A DNA stretch of 64,000 bases from Cyanophora paradoxa (GCA_004431415.1 QPMI01000572.1:310001-374000), one strand, 5' to 3'. Shown: positions 33,434-47,459, counted from the stretch's first letter. Translations and numbers: made by a program. Notes: generated from the letters alone by a model not told the origin.

Positions 33434-34703
33434 TCAGTCCGGGGCGGCCCGCAGCGCTAGCCACGGCAGCGGATCGGACTCGAAAGCCGCCTCGGCGTCG
33501 CAGGCGGCTAAGGGGTCCGCCTCGAGGGGCGCAGCCACGCCCTCGGCCCGGTTGCCCCGCAGCCGCGGCCGCGCCCCCGCCTCCGCCCGCACGCCCACCT
33601 GCCCACGTGCACGCGAGCCCGAGGCGCCGCCGGCGATCAAATTCCAGCCCCGGCGAGCCGCAGCCGCAGCCAGCGGAGCGCGCGTACCCCGAGGCTGCTG
33701 AAGACGTTGCCCTCCAGCGCGGGCCGCGCGGAGGCGCCCACCAGCACCCCGGCCCCGCTGCACCTGGCCCCAGCAGCTAAGGGAAGGGGGGGGCGGAGCC
33801 GGCCGGGCCCCTGGCCATGGGCGGACGCGCCTGGCGATCGCGTTGCCGCTGGCGACCCCCGCCGACCCGAGGAGGAACGCGATGCCGCCTGCGCCCAAAT
33901 CTGTACCCGGGCGACGCGAACGACAAAGGCCAAGGGGCTACAGCCGCAGTCGTGGATGGCGTTCCGCATGATGGTGGGGCAGGCCCTGCTCGCCTCGATG
34001 CCCACCCCGTGCGACGAGACTGCGCGAGGCCTGAGTGAGCCAAAGAAAGCCAGCGCAGCGAGCCAGGCGGGGCCGGACCGTCGCAGGCCTCGAGGAGGGC
34101 GCGGCTGCCCTCCTCGAGCAGCACGGCACGGTGGTGGAAGCCGCCCCGCGCCCGCAGCGCGAGGCCCCGCACCGTCGGCGCCGCGGGGCCCGTGCACGTC
34201 AGCGGCGTGCCCCACGCGTCCTTCTCCAGCACCGCCCCGGGCGACGCCCGGATGTGCAACTCCTTCTCCAGCACAATCGACTCCCTGTACCTGCGGCGCC
34301 CCGTGCTCAGCGCGAGCTCGAGCCACGGAAAGCAAAGAAAACGAAAGAAGCGACCTGCCGGGGGCGACGCGGATGACGCGGCCGGCGGAGGCGAGCTCGA
34401 CCGCGTCGCCGATCTTCGGCAGGCCGTGCTCGCCGCCCCGCGGATCCACCGGGATCTCCTCCTGCGAGTCGAGAGGATCGGCGGAAGTCTCTCGCTTGCA
34501 GCGCTAGCCATAGCTAGAGCGGCGCGCTCAGCGGGACGATTGGGCTGCAAGCGAGCGCGTGCAGCGCCGCTCACCACGCGAGCGAGCCGCCTGAACCTCC
34601 TACAGGTCGCTGACGCGCGCGCTCGGCTCCGCGGCCCCAGGCCTCCCAGCACGAGCTGCAGGATCTCGTCGGGCAAGACGCAGAGCGCGCCCGGTTGTTG
34701 CAT
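33434..34703 (-). CDS. F-box protein with right-handed beta-helix (FBXO10/FBXO11-like)
   Basis: Predicted SCF ubiquitin-ligase adaptor. The N-terminal F-box reads LPDEILQLVLGGLGPRSRAR followed by TCRRFRRLA (34600-34680). After an intron come IGDAVELASAGR, then YRESIVLEKELHIRASPGAV (~34220-34300), TVRGLALRARGGFHHRAVLL, CPTIMRNAIHDCGCSPLAFV (~33940-34000), AGGIAFLLGSAGVASGNAIA, GVLVGASARPALEGNVFSSL and GVRAEAGARPRLRGNRAEGV, ending at 33434. The repeating G-V-x-V-x-x-x-A-x-P-x-x-x-x-N pattern is the CASH/beta-helix repeat, as in FBXO10 and FBXO11, where it binds substrates. Length is short against animal FBXO11 (about 900 residues), with fewer coils. About five introns. Confidence 0.75.
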
Positions 34704-34823
34704 CGCGCGCGGCTCGGCGGCTCGGCGGCGACCTCGGATGCTGGGCTGTGGGGCCGTGTTGGCACGAAGGCTAGGAGGCTGTACCCCTCAATCCAACTTG
34801 TCACTTCACACCGGCTCTCCACG
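34704..34823. promoter_or_regulatory. Short divergent promoter interval
   Basis: Only 120 bp lies between the F-box gene start (minus) and the proposed AAA ATPase start (plus), so the two 5' ends probably share one promoter region. No specific element was recognised. Confidence 0.4.
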
Positions 34824-37690
<2,867 letters not shown>

Positions 37691-38139
37691 GGCCCAGCGA
37701 CCGGCCCGGCCCCGCGCGAGCTCATGATCATGATCACTTTCATTCATTCAAGCCTCGAAGTATATGCAGGGCAGTGGTGATAATAATGAGCTTTTGGTAG
37801 CATGCGTTGTAGGTTTCACGGTAGCCAGCGCTATGGCTTCTACAGCTAGCTGTAGGCTTTTTCACACAGACCAGGGAGGACAGATCAAGAGCGTTCGAAC
37901 TCGAACGCTCTTGCCGCAGAATGACGTAGCTGCAGGCCCTGAGAGGATTGCAAAATCAATCTGCCACTTTCAAATGCCGCTCGAAGGGGCCGGGCGAGGG
38001 GCGGGCCGGGGGCGCAGCTAGCGCTGTGGGGCGGCGGGGCCCGGGGGCGAGGCTCTGAGACGATCCTGTGCGCCGCGGGCCGGCGAGCGTGGGATCCGAA
38101 GAAAGGAATTCGAAGCGCGGCGAGGAGGATCTAGGAGTG
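37691..38139. other. Convergent spacer between AAA and RING genes
   Basis: About 450 bp with shared 3' flanks. The left half is AT-richer (catgatcatgatcactttca near 37724) and contains one strong inverted repeat annotated separately. No gene is supported. Confidence 0.45.
37886..37913. terminator. 28-bp inverted repeat (13-bp stem, 2-nt loop) in a convergent 3' region
   Basis: The arms caagagcgttcga and tcgaacgctcttg are perfect reverse complements separated by ac. It lies ~200 bp past the stop of the AAA gene and ~230 bp past the stop of the convergent RING gene. A role in 3'-end formation or as a protein-binding palindrome is inferred; the structure itself is directly visible. Confidence 0.4.
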
Positions 38140-38696
38140 TCACGAGGCGTTGTAGATCTCGTCGACGGGGCGGCAGGGCAGGCAGGTGGAGGTTCGGCAC
38201 GAGGCGCACGCCGGCGCGTGCCTGCAGCCGCCCGCGTGCGCCTCCCGCTCCCCCAGCGGGCCCGTCCACCCGCACCCGCGGCTCCGGTGATCGCACCTGC
38301 CCCGCGCCCCCGCGCCCGTCACGCACCCACGCAGATTTGATCCGGGAGTGTGCGCATGCATGTGGCGGACCTGGCTTTGAGGGTGTTGACGGCCTGGACG
38401 TGCTGCGGTGAGAGGACGAGCTTGACGCGTGTCGTCGGCTCGCAGCAGACGGGGCAGGAGAGCTCGCCGCCCCCCCGCGAAGTCTCGTCCACGCACGCCC
38501 GGCACACGACGTGGCCCCCGCTGCACCCGCACCTTGTCTGCGCGCGCGCCTGCGGATCGGTAATAGCTCCAGATTGCGCATCCTGTGGTAAACTCACCGG
38601 TTCGCGCATGATGTCGCTGCACGCCCTGCAAACGAGGTCTTCTGCAGCGGCTTTGTCGAACTCGCCGCGCGCGAAGATCGACGAGTCCCAACCCAT
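38140..38696 (-). CDS. RING-finger plus TRAF-type zinc-finger protein
   Basis: Predicted E3 ubiquitin ligase. The start MGWDSSIFARGEFDK at 38696 is followed by a RING: LVCRACSDIMREP, intron (38571-38618 region), CGCSGGHVVCRACVDE, LSCPVCCEPTTRVKL. The zinc ligands run C-x2-C ... C-x-C-x3-H-x3-C-x2-C ... C-x2-C, with an extended spacing typical of a divergent RING. After QHVQAVNTLKAR a second intron leads to CDHRSRGCGWTGPLGEREAH and GCRHAPACASC, a TRAF-type zinc finger such as follows the RING in TRAF and related ligases. The product ends RPVDEIYNAS at 38140. It is only about 150 residues and lacks a MATH/TRAF-C domain. Confidence 0.75.
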
Positions 38697-39238
38697 CGCT
38701 CAGAGCGCTGCCAAGGCTTTGCAGTGTCGACGTCTGGGGTGCTGACAAGAACTGCTGACCGCAGCTGACGCCAGCTCCGGGTACAGATCCGCGCTGTGAG
38801 CGTCGGCCTTGGTGGCGGGGCCGCGATGGTCGCAGCGATTTAAATTAAGTGACGCGTCTAGTATTTCCGACAACAACTGTAGCCGCCCAGCGGCCCGGCG
38901 GAGCGGCTCGCTGAGTTTCGGGGGGTACAAGCTCAGATTGAAGCAAGGTAGGTCTGTCCAGCTGGCCTTCGTCGGCCTCGTCGACGTCAAAGCTCTTTCG
39001 AGGTGAGTCCAGGGTCGGAGCGAGCTTCAGGGCTTATTCCGGGCGACCCCGCCGCACGTTCGGCCCGGGCTGGCTCGGCTTTCGGTTGGATCGCTCGGGG
39101 CCCCGGCAGCGCGTCGGCAGGGGTCGACTCGACCTTTCGTGCCATTTCAAAGCTAGCGGATCGCTCGGAAGGCTGGAATGCCCCCGCCGAGCGCAGGGCG
39201 CTGACGCCGGCGGGCGGCAGGTCGCCAGCGAGGCGGCG
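38697..39238. promoter_or_regulatory. Divergent spacer between RING and coiled-coil genes
   Basis: 542 bp between oppositely oriented start codons. Moderate GC with a taaatt-type AT patch near 38839-38850. Open frames here have no recognisable domain. Promoter function is inferred from geometry. Confidence 0.4.
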
Positions 39239-40152
39239 ATGACGAGCGAGCTCGAGCGGGGCTTCAGCGGGCGGAGCGGAGCGCCCGGGCGCGGCCTCGC
39301 GCTCGACCTGGACAGCGATCTCCTCGCCGCCGAGGGCGACGCGGTCGACGAGGCCCCGGCCGGGGGCGATGCGGCGGCAGGAGGAGCCGCCGCGCCGGCG
39401 CCCATCGAGGAGCTCTCCGGCCGGTGCGAACCGAACTTGCTTTCTGTTGACGCATCCCTTCTTCTTTCTGAGCCGCCGCGCCCGGCCTCCCCGCCACAGG
39501 GTTGCTGCCCTCGAGGTGGCCGACGCGGGTGAGCCCTAGCCGCCCGCGCGCGCCCCGCCCCTCACCGGGCCGCTCGGCCCGGAGCCCTGGCCCAGCGGCT
39601 TAGCTTTCGCCTTGGCCAGCTCGAGCGCGGGCCTCGGCGGCTCGTCTCTGACGCGCGCGCGCGCGCAGTGCTCGCGAAACGCCTCTCGGACGCGGCAGAC
39701 GAGGCGAAGGGCGCGATCAAATTGCTCGCGGACAAGCAGACCGAGGCGCGCCGGGCGCCCGCTCGCCGCCCCGCCTCGCCCCGCCCCCGCAACTGTCTAG
39801 CCTGACCGCCCCCCGTGGCCCGGGTACGCAGCTGCGGAAGGAGCTCGTGAATTCGGACGCCCTCCTCGCCCGCGACGCCGAGTCCGCCAGCGCCGGTACC
39901 CCCCCTTCGATCCGATTCGATCGCCATACCCCGGAGACAAGCCGATCCCGTACCCCCGCAGAGCTCCGGAACCGGATCGCGGGGCTCGAGATCGACTCCA
40001 AGCAGGCATTCCAGAAGGCATACCCCGGTTTCACGGGCGCCCGTATCCCTGATCTCTTATCGCCGTACCCCCGCAGATTAAGACCGAGTTTTCAGAGCGG
40101 CTTTCGCAGCAGAGCGACGCTCTCAAGATTGCGAAGGAGGGTACGGGAGCAG

Positions 40153-40189
<37 letters not shown>

Positions 40190-43100
40190 CAAGGGCTCAC
40201 GGGGTACCAGATGCGAAAACCGCGACGGACCACGCTCGGAACGAGGCGAAGGGGTACCGCTCCGTAATGGAGGCCGAGATCGACCGCTTCACCGCTGGTT
40301 CGAATCTCGCCGGGGCCCTTCCGATCATTTCCTGCCCAGTGACATTTTCGCTCCGCAGCGGTCGGCGGACAGGTCTCAGAGCTAACGAAGCGCGTGGAGG
40401 GCAGCGAGGTGCGCGAGTATGTACCCCCCAAACCCGCACCCCTCCCGAGCTTGTACCCCGGCAGGAGGAGATTTTGAGCCGCGTTAAGGCCGCCTCCGAG
40501 GAGCTCGCGGCGCGCATCCAGGAGTCCCAGGTTCGAATCCCCGCGGTCCGTTTCATCCGTCTCCCTTTTCAGAGCGGTACCCCCCGAAGGCGACCCTCTC
40601 GGCGCGGCTGGAAGAGTCGCACAAGTCGCTCTCCAACTCAGACTCGGCCCTCGAGGCGATTCCCGTACCTCCCGCGCTTTGAAACCGGTTTTGAAGTACC
40701 CGTCCCCCGCCGCAGGCCCGGATCGGGGAGGTGAAGCGGGAGGGGCGGGAGGGCCTCGAGCGCGCCGCGGCGGACCTCGAGAAGGCCAAGGCGCGCCGTA
40801 CCCCCTTCCTCGCTCTCCTCTATCCTAACAGGGCCTACCCCCCTCCAGGGCGAGCTGGAGGTCCGGATCCACGCCGGCCTCTCGGAGCTGCAGTCCGAGG
40901 TGCCGCACACGTACCCCCCGCCCGCATCCGCGCTCATCGGGGGCGGGCAGGTGGGGGCGGCGCGGGCGGCGCTGGCGAAGGCGCGGGCGGCGCTGGAGGC
41001 GGGGGCCGCCGACCTCGAGGAGCGCCTCGAGGGCAAGGTCCGACCCGCCCCGCCCCCGGCTTCGCCCCGCGGTCCTGGCAAGTTGTTGTTGTTGCTAGAC
41101 GGGCCCTGCCGAGATGGCGGGCGCCGCGCTGCTGTTCCGTCGCCTTTGGGAGGGTCGTAGATGGGGATACTTCCGAGTCGTCCTGTTCGCCGCGCGTGAT
41201 CGGGGGCGGGCGTGGCAGATCCAGGAGGCGGTGGCGGCGGGGACGGCCGGCCTGGCCGACCAGGCCAGCGGTGCGCCCCTCTGCTTCGCCATCCTAATCG
41301 TATATATCATAGCCGCGTCTTACCCTCGTCCGCCCGCCTCAGCGGCCTCGACGGAGGCCCGCCTCGCCCGCGACGACGTCGGTGCGCCCCCGCCCCCACC
41401 GCCTCCTCCCGCCCCGCTTTCCCGCGTCGTCGAGCGCCCCGCCCCGCAGCGACGGTGAACAGCACGCTCACAGCCGCCGTCGTCGGCGCCAAGGTGCCCC
41501 CCGCCCGCCCGCCCGCCCCGCCCGCCCCGCCCCGCCCGCCCCGCCCAGCTGAGGCGGGGCGGGGCGCCCCCCGCGCAGGGCGACATGTTCGCGGCGGTGG
41601 AGCGCGCCGCCGACGGCGCCCGCGGTGCCGTCCAGGAGCTCAAGGTACCCCCCCCCTTCCCCCCTCCTCTCCTCCCATTTTTCTAGCTGCTGTTAATTTT
41701 GATGTCGTCGGATTCGGTTTTGATGTAACCCCGTGGGGGCAGGCGCGGCTCGACACGGCGACGCAGGTGCGCCCCGCACTCCGAATCCAACCCTCAGAAT
41801 TCGAGTTCGAGCCTCGGATTGGGTCGCAGGAGGCGCGGGAGGCGGTGGAGCGGACGGCGGCGGCGGCGGACGCGCGCGCCAGCGACGTCGAGCACGACCT
41901 CCTCGAGCGCGTGCGCAGGCCCCGGGGCGCACGCCTCGGAGCTATCTCGTGATAGAGGGGGGCGCTATCTTGATCTGGAAGATAGAGATTCCGTATGAGA
42001 TCTAGGCCCCCTCTGCAGGCCCCCGGACGGAGGCCCTGGGGCGTAGGCCCGCCGCAGGAGGAGATCCCCGTCTAGCCCCTCCCCATCCCTATTTGAATCC
42101 TATGAGCGAGATTCCGTAAGAAAATTATCTAGGCTCTCGAGCGGCTCCCTTGGTCCCAGCCCGCGGCTCCCTCCCCCTCTTCACCCCCTCCGCCTCGTCA
42201 CCGCCCTCCGCCCCTCCGCAGGTGAAGGCGACGGGGGTGGAGGCGCGGGACGCCGTGGCGGCCCTCCGCCTCCACGTCGACAAGGCCGACGCCGGTGCGC
42301 CCCGGCGAAGCCCCCGGGCCCCAGCCGGCGCCCGGGGCGGGCGGGGCAGGCCTGACGCGGGCGGCGGTCTTTTGCAGCGCTGGTGGAGGGGGTGCAGCGC
42401 GCGGCGCAGCGCGACCAGGCCCTCGAGGCCTCCATCACAGGTCCGGGCACCCGTCTCCCCTGCGAAGAAGAAGAGCGTTTCTGAGGTGGCGGGGCCGGGC
42501 AGGGGTGGCGGGGCGCGTGGACGACCAGGCGGCCGCCCTCGCCAAGGTCCGCCCTCTCATCCTCTCATCCTCCGAGCCGACCAGGCGGCCGGCTCGGATC
42601 ATGCCGAGAGTCTTCTCTCTAACGCGGGCCGGGGGGCGGGCAGGTGGAGAAGGAGACGGTGCCGGCGGCCCTCGCCCGCCTCGCCGCCGTCCGCGACGGT
42701 CCGCACCGCCCGCCCCCTTTGCCGCCGCCCCCCGACCCTGCCCTCCGTCCCTGCAGAGCTGCGTGCGGCGCTGGAGGCCGGGGACGCGCGGCTGGAGGAG
42801 GCGGCGGCCGCAGCGGCCGCCGCCGCGCAGCAGCGCCACGACTCCCTCCAGGCCGCCATCAACGACGTGCGCTTTCTGGGAGGGGCCTGGTCGGGGCCGC
42901 GGGTTCCGACGCGGGGGCCCGGGCGAGGCAGGCGCGGGTGGTGGCGGAGGGGGGCCACGCGGAGCAGGGGCAGTCCATCCTCCGCCTCATCGCCAAGCAG
43001 GGCGGTCCGCTCTCCCCCCCTCTCTTCCTCCTTCCGCCTCCTCTCTCCCCTCCCTTTCTCCCCCTCTTCCTCCCCACTCTCCCTCCTCCCTCAAGCTTCT

Positions 43101-45291
43101 CCTCACGCCACAGAGCTCGAGGCGACGGTGGTGGAGGCGCAGGACCGCGCCGACGACGCCGCCGCCCTCGCCCACGAGGCGCGCCCCGCCTGTACCCCCT
43201 CGCCTCCTCCCCTCTTATGCCCCGGCAGGTGTCGGAGGCGGCGAAACTTGAGTGCGGGGCGGCGGGGGCGGCGGCGGAGGCGGCGCGGGCGCGGGCTGAG
43301 GAGCTCCACTCCGAGGCCCTCCGCCACGCCGGTGCGCGCCGCAGACGCGCAGTGAACGCCTTGAAGAGAAGAGATATCTTCCTAGACTCCTAACTCCTCC
43401 TCGTCTCGCACGCCCTCGCGAGAGCTCTAGAGGAGAGCAGGCGCACGGGCAGAGGGAACATCGGCTCTCGCTCTTGCCTGCCGCCTTTCGTTTCCGCCGC
43501 CTTCTATCCTTCCTTGCTTTCGGCCCCCCGACGCGGCCCGGCGCAGACCACGTGGCGGTGACCAGCGCCGAAGAGGCCGGTGCGCCCCCCCTCCCGCGTC
43601 TACCCCCTCCCTGCCTCCGCTCAGCCCGGCTCACCTCGCCTCAGCCGCGGCGCTGCGGGTGGAGGCGGCGGCGCTGGAGGCGCGGGCCCGCGGCTACGCC
43701 GACGCGGCGCGGGACGCCGCGGCGGCGCAGGCCAATGGTCCGCCAGCTCTTCTTCCTCTTCCTCCTCTAGCTGCCCTCTGAGCCGTCCTGACCCTGGCCT
43801 CGCCTCCTCCCGCAGAGGAGGCCGGGAAGCTGGTCGAGGCCCTCCGTGCGCGAAGTCGGAGGCTTCTCGGAGTGTTGGGGCGAGTCTTAGGGGGGCGGGC
43901 GGGTGCGCAGGCGTGCCGCGGCAGATCTCGGACGCGGTGCACTCCCTCCACTCCAAGATCCAGCACGGTGCCCCGCCAGCTTTCAGCTCTACTCCGCTTT
44001 ACTCCGCTTCACTGAAGTCGACGCCCGCCCCTCAGAGGTCGAGGCGACGTACGCGAGGCGGGAGGAGGTCGAGGCCGCCTCCGCCCGCCTCGCCGCCCTC
44101 GAGAAGGCCGCCGCCGACACCGCCTCCATCTACCCCACCCGCGCCGGTGCGTGGGGGGGGCCGTACCCCCCGGAGACGCTAGAGCGAGCGATTTGATTAC
44201 CTGTACCCCGCCTCAGAGATGGAGACGGCCATCGAGGACGCAGTAGAGCGCGCGGTCGACGGTGCGCGTACCCCCGGAGCGCTGCGACGATCGCGTACCC
44301 CCTCGGGCGCTCATTTATGGTTTTTTTCTCTCGCCAGACGTCATGAAGCACGTGCACATCGCGTCGGAGGGGCTCGCCGCTCTCAAGCGTGCGCCCCGCG
44401 CGCGCGCCGGTTCTGTGCCATACCCCCGTGGACAAGCGTACCCCCGCAGAGACCTCCCAGGAGCTCGGCCACAGGGTCGGGGCCCTCGAGGGATTCGCCG
44501 AGGGTGCGCGCGGCGGTGATGGGGTACAGCTCTCCTCCGCGGCGCTCACTTCGTTCGCGGCCGCGCAGAGACGCGGGCGACGGCGGCGAGCAAGGGGGCG
44601 GTGGAGGGGGTACAGGACCGCGTGGAGGCGCTCGAAAACTTCCGCTCCGAAACGGCCGCCGCGGCGTACCTCACCCGCACCGAGGGCGACACGCGGTGCC
44701 CCGTACCCCCCCTTTAAATCGCGTACCCCATTTATTCCTTTCCCCCCACAGGTACGCGAGCAAGTCGACGTTCGCGCTCGACGCCGACGCGCTCCGCTGC
44801 CGCATCGAAGAGCTCGAGGAGGTGCCGTTCCCCCTCCCTCCGCCCCCCCGCGCCGATGTACCCCGTACCCCCTCACCTCTCGCCGTGCAGGCGCTGGCGG
44901 CGCTGCAGCGGGGGGCCCCCATCGCGAGGCTCGACGAAGAGGCCGAGGCGGAGGCGGGCCCAGCGCCCGAGAGCGGCGCCGCCGCCATCGCCGCCTACAT
45001 CGAAGCGGTACCCCTTCGACCCTCTTCGAGTCCGTACCCCGCTCCCGTCGACGCGGCCGTGCAGGCGGAGGGCTCGCTGGAGGGGTACGCCGTCCTGGAG
45101 GGGTACACGGAGACGGCGTCGCTGGGGTCGGAGGGCGGCTCGGCGGAGGGCGGCGCCGACGCCGCCGAGGTCGACGTGCGCCGCTTTCGGAATGTGGTTT
45201 TCGGTACCCCTCCCCGGCTCATTCCCCCCAGGAGGCGGCGGAGGTCGCGGGCCTCTGCGGCGCGGCGGAGGAGACGCTGTACCCCCTCTGA
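39239..45291 (+). CDS. Giant multi-exon coiled-coil protein of unknown function
   Basis: About 35-40 tiny exons (many 40-110 nt) each encode a charged Ala-rich helix. Examples in order: MTSELERGFSGRSG start (39239), LSDAADEAKGAIKLLADKQT (~39690), ELRNRIAGLEIDSKQAFQK (~39960), RSVMEAEIDRFTA, EEILSRVKAASEELAARIQE (~40470), GLERAAADLEKAK, AALAKARAALEAGAADLEER (~40970), EAREAVERTAAAADARASDV (~41830), VEARDAVAALRLHVDKADA, ELRAALEAGDARLEEAAAAA (~42760), AAALEARARGYADAARDAAA (~43670), REEVEAASARLAALEKAAAD (~44060), VQDRVEALENFRSETAAAAY (~44610), ALRCRIEELEE (~44790). It ends EETLYPL at 45291, although gtacccc there could be another donor. Heptad-like spacing of Ala/Leu predicts one very long coiled coil interrupted at splice points, as in tropomyosin-, golgin- or filament-type proteins. 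No globular domain, signal peptide or membrane span was recognised. Confidence 0.65.
40153..40187 (+). repeat. 35-nt uninterrupted poly-C tract in an intron
   Basis: Thirty-five consecutive C lie in an intron of the coiled-coil gene, ~15 bases after a likely GTACGGG donor. Such a tract can form i-motif/G-quadruplex structures and is prone to length change and sequencing error. Confidence 0.9.
41955..42221 (+). other. Longer intron of the coiled-coil gene with duplicated motif
   Basis: Between exons near 41940 and 42222 there is ~270 nt of lower-GC sequence. The motif gagattccgta followed by tctaggc occurs at about 41987 and again near 42108, suggesting an internal imperfect duplication. No coding sequence is accepted here. 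Confidence 0.35.
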
Positions 45292-45908
45292 GGAGGGGGG
45301 ACGGCAGGCCCTGAGGGGAGAAAGCCGTCCGGCCCCCTGCTGGGGCACGACGTCGCTGCCTATAGCTACGTTCTCCGCTTTCGCAAGTGTTAGGTTCACT
45401 TCATTATTAATCTTACATATTGTGGCAAGCTCTCGTGTAATCAATTCTATTCGAATTCCTGACCCGGCCCAGCTCCAGCCTACACTCTGCCACACGACCC
45501 CGCACTGTAACATGGCCGCGCCATGCATATGGGCGCTCGCGGCCGGGGTGTATACGTAGCAAGGCTTTAATTTGAAGTTTCATTCAAACGCGCACCCCGG
45601 GCCCGGCACCGGACGGCACCCGTGTATACGTAATAATAATGTCTCTCAGGATTCATTGATTCTCGACCTATCTAGCGCTGTAGAACTAGTACTGTACAAC
45701 ACAGACTCGCAAACTACGCATGGCCATCAAAATGGCAGCTACGGTTTCTGCACCTCATTATGTTAGCAGCAGGCTGCTAGGGCGAGCCTGCGCCCGCCGA
45801 CCTAAATGCAACACCAAACTCAGTATCTCGCATGCGAAATGAAAGAGAAAGAAATAAACTAGAATCGAAGTCGAAGCCTCAGCGTGTGAAAGCTTCTAGG
45901 CTAGCTAG
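45292..45908. other. Convergent intergenic region, AT-richer
   Basis: 617 bp between the coiled-coil gene end and the small membrane protein gene end. It has repeated gtgtatacgta (near 45548 and 45621), a cccgggcccgg GC palindrome between them, and ctagctagctac near 45900. No gene or RNA is seen. Confidence 0.45.
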
Positions 45909-46821
45909 CTACGAGTGCGCGTGGACCCAGACGACGCGGTCGGCGGGCGGCGCGTCCAGCTCCCCTATCTCCAGATCGATGTCCAGGTCCTCGTCCGGGG
46001 GCGCGGGGGTCGACGACGCCAGCGAGGAGGGGGGCGAGGGCGCCGGCGAGGCCTTCGGGTTCGGGTTCGGATCCGGGGGGCGCCTTTCCGCGCCCCCCGA
46101 CGTCGACGCCCAGCGGCGGCGGGCCGCGTGGAGCGCCACGCCGAAGAGGACGAAGGCGACGGCGGCCGCCACGGCGACCTGGGCGAGCCGTGCGTCAGGG
46201 CGGAGAGCGGAGCAGAATTTCGAAGAGGGCGCGCGCGCTTACCCCCATGACGGAGCCGTCCCGGGGGAAGATGAACCAGTAGCTCTCCTCCCCGCCCAGG
46301 GAGGCGAGCCCCATGTAGGCCGCCACGCAAAACCTGCATGCGCCCCGGGGCCCGAGAAGGTGAGCCGCGCGAGCCTGCCTGCCGCGCGCCGCCCTCCCTC
46401 GGCAGCCGCCGCGCGCGCACGGGATTGTGTAGAACCGTATGATGGTGCACCGCGCGTTCCGCACGTAGGCGCCTGGCGACCTCAAGTTGCTGGCCAGGTA
46501 CACGTTCACATTCAGGGCGGTCCCCAGCACGACTGAGAGCTGAGCGGCGCGTCAGCGAGCGCGGTTGTCGTGTCTGAAACGTTGACGCACCCAGATTCCT
46601 CCGATCCACAACCGTGCGGGCGGATGCATCGCAACGGCGAGCTGCGACGGGAGAAGGAGTTGAGCTCGGGCATCCGCACGTGCATGCGAGGTACGCACTC
46701 GCGGCACGATGCAGATCCAGTAGACAAACAGCGCCCACAGCGGCAGCATCGCGGGCCTCAGGCTGTTCGCTACGAAGCGCGCGGCCGCGGCGGCCCGCGG
46801 CGAGCTGCGGAGAGCGGTCAT
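45909..46821 (-). CDS. Small predicted membrane protein, unidentified
   Basis: Four exons read MTALRSSPRAAAAARFVANS with PAMLPLWALFVYWICIVPR (46821-46690), then VLGTALNVNVYLASNLRSPG with NARCTIIRFYTIP (~46435-46532), FCVAAYMGLASLGGEESYWF then IFPRDGSVMG (~46245-46335), and VAVAAAVAFVLFGVALHAAR (~46110-46172). The last leads to a Pro/Ser-rich and then acidic tail ending DRVVWVHAHS at 45909. Two or three hydrophobic segments suggest a membrane protein of about 180-200 residues with the acidic tail on one side. Introns have GTACC, GTGCG and GGTAAG-type donors, one with a CCTGACGC branch-like site. I do not recognise the family. The gene is on the same strand as the large secreted gene, ~640 bp downstream of that gene's end. 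Confidence 0.55.
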
Positions 46822-47459
46822 GGAAGCTAAGAACTACTGCAGAAGGCCTCTCCGCGCTTAGCTGCGGCCATCCCCGCGCACTGGCTCGGAGGGAAACCAG
46901 AGCGGCCGCAATTGCGAAATGATAAGTGCAACGCAAGAATTGCTGTACCCCTTCCGACCGATACATGCTGTGCGCATGCGCATGCCATGATGCAAATCAA
47001 ATGCGCATGCGCAATCAATTTTGCGCAATCACTTACAGCTATATATATATATATCTGCGCATGCACGACCACATGCATGTACACACCATACGTATACATG
47101 TACATGTGCATCATTTTTCATGCACAAGATCTAGATCTAGAAGGCAATTGCAAGCCTTGAGCTTAAGCAATGCCATGATGCCAGGCATTGTCTTAAGCTT
47201 AAGCTTGCGGGCGCCGCGGCCGCGGCCGTGCCGGCCTCTATAGCTAGATCTAGATCTAGATCTAGACGAATTCGAACAAGAATAAAAAACGCGAACCGTT
47301 GAACTGATCGAAAACTTCTGAAATAAAAATCGATCTACATCGACATCTAGATCTGCGTGTGCGTACTACGGTATACACGTGCACCGTCACACACAACAAC
47401 ACACAAGGCTTTGAAACTAGCCTAGTAGTACTAGCGCTAGCGCTAGTGCTAACTTTTGA
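46822..47459. promoter_or_regulatory. Palindrome-dense AT-rich spacer
   Basis: The spacer is 5' of the small membrane protein gene and 3' of the large secreted gene. It is packed with overlapping palindromic words: catgcgcatgcc and atgcgcatgcgcaatc (46974-47020), tatatatatatatat (47041-47053), catgcatgtacac and catacgtatacatgtacatg (47072-47105), cttaagcttaagcttg (47195-47208), ggccgcggccgcggcc (near 47212-47227), and tagatctagatctagatcta (47245-47265). Also gctagcgctagcgctagtgc near 47430. Promoter function for the downstream gene is inferred. Confidence 0.45.
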
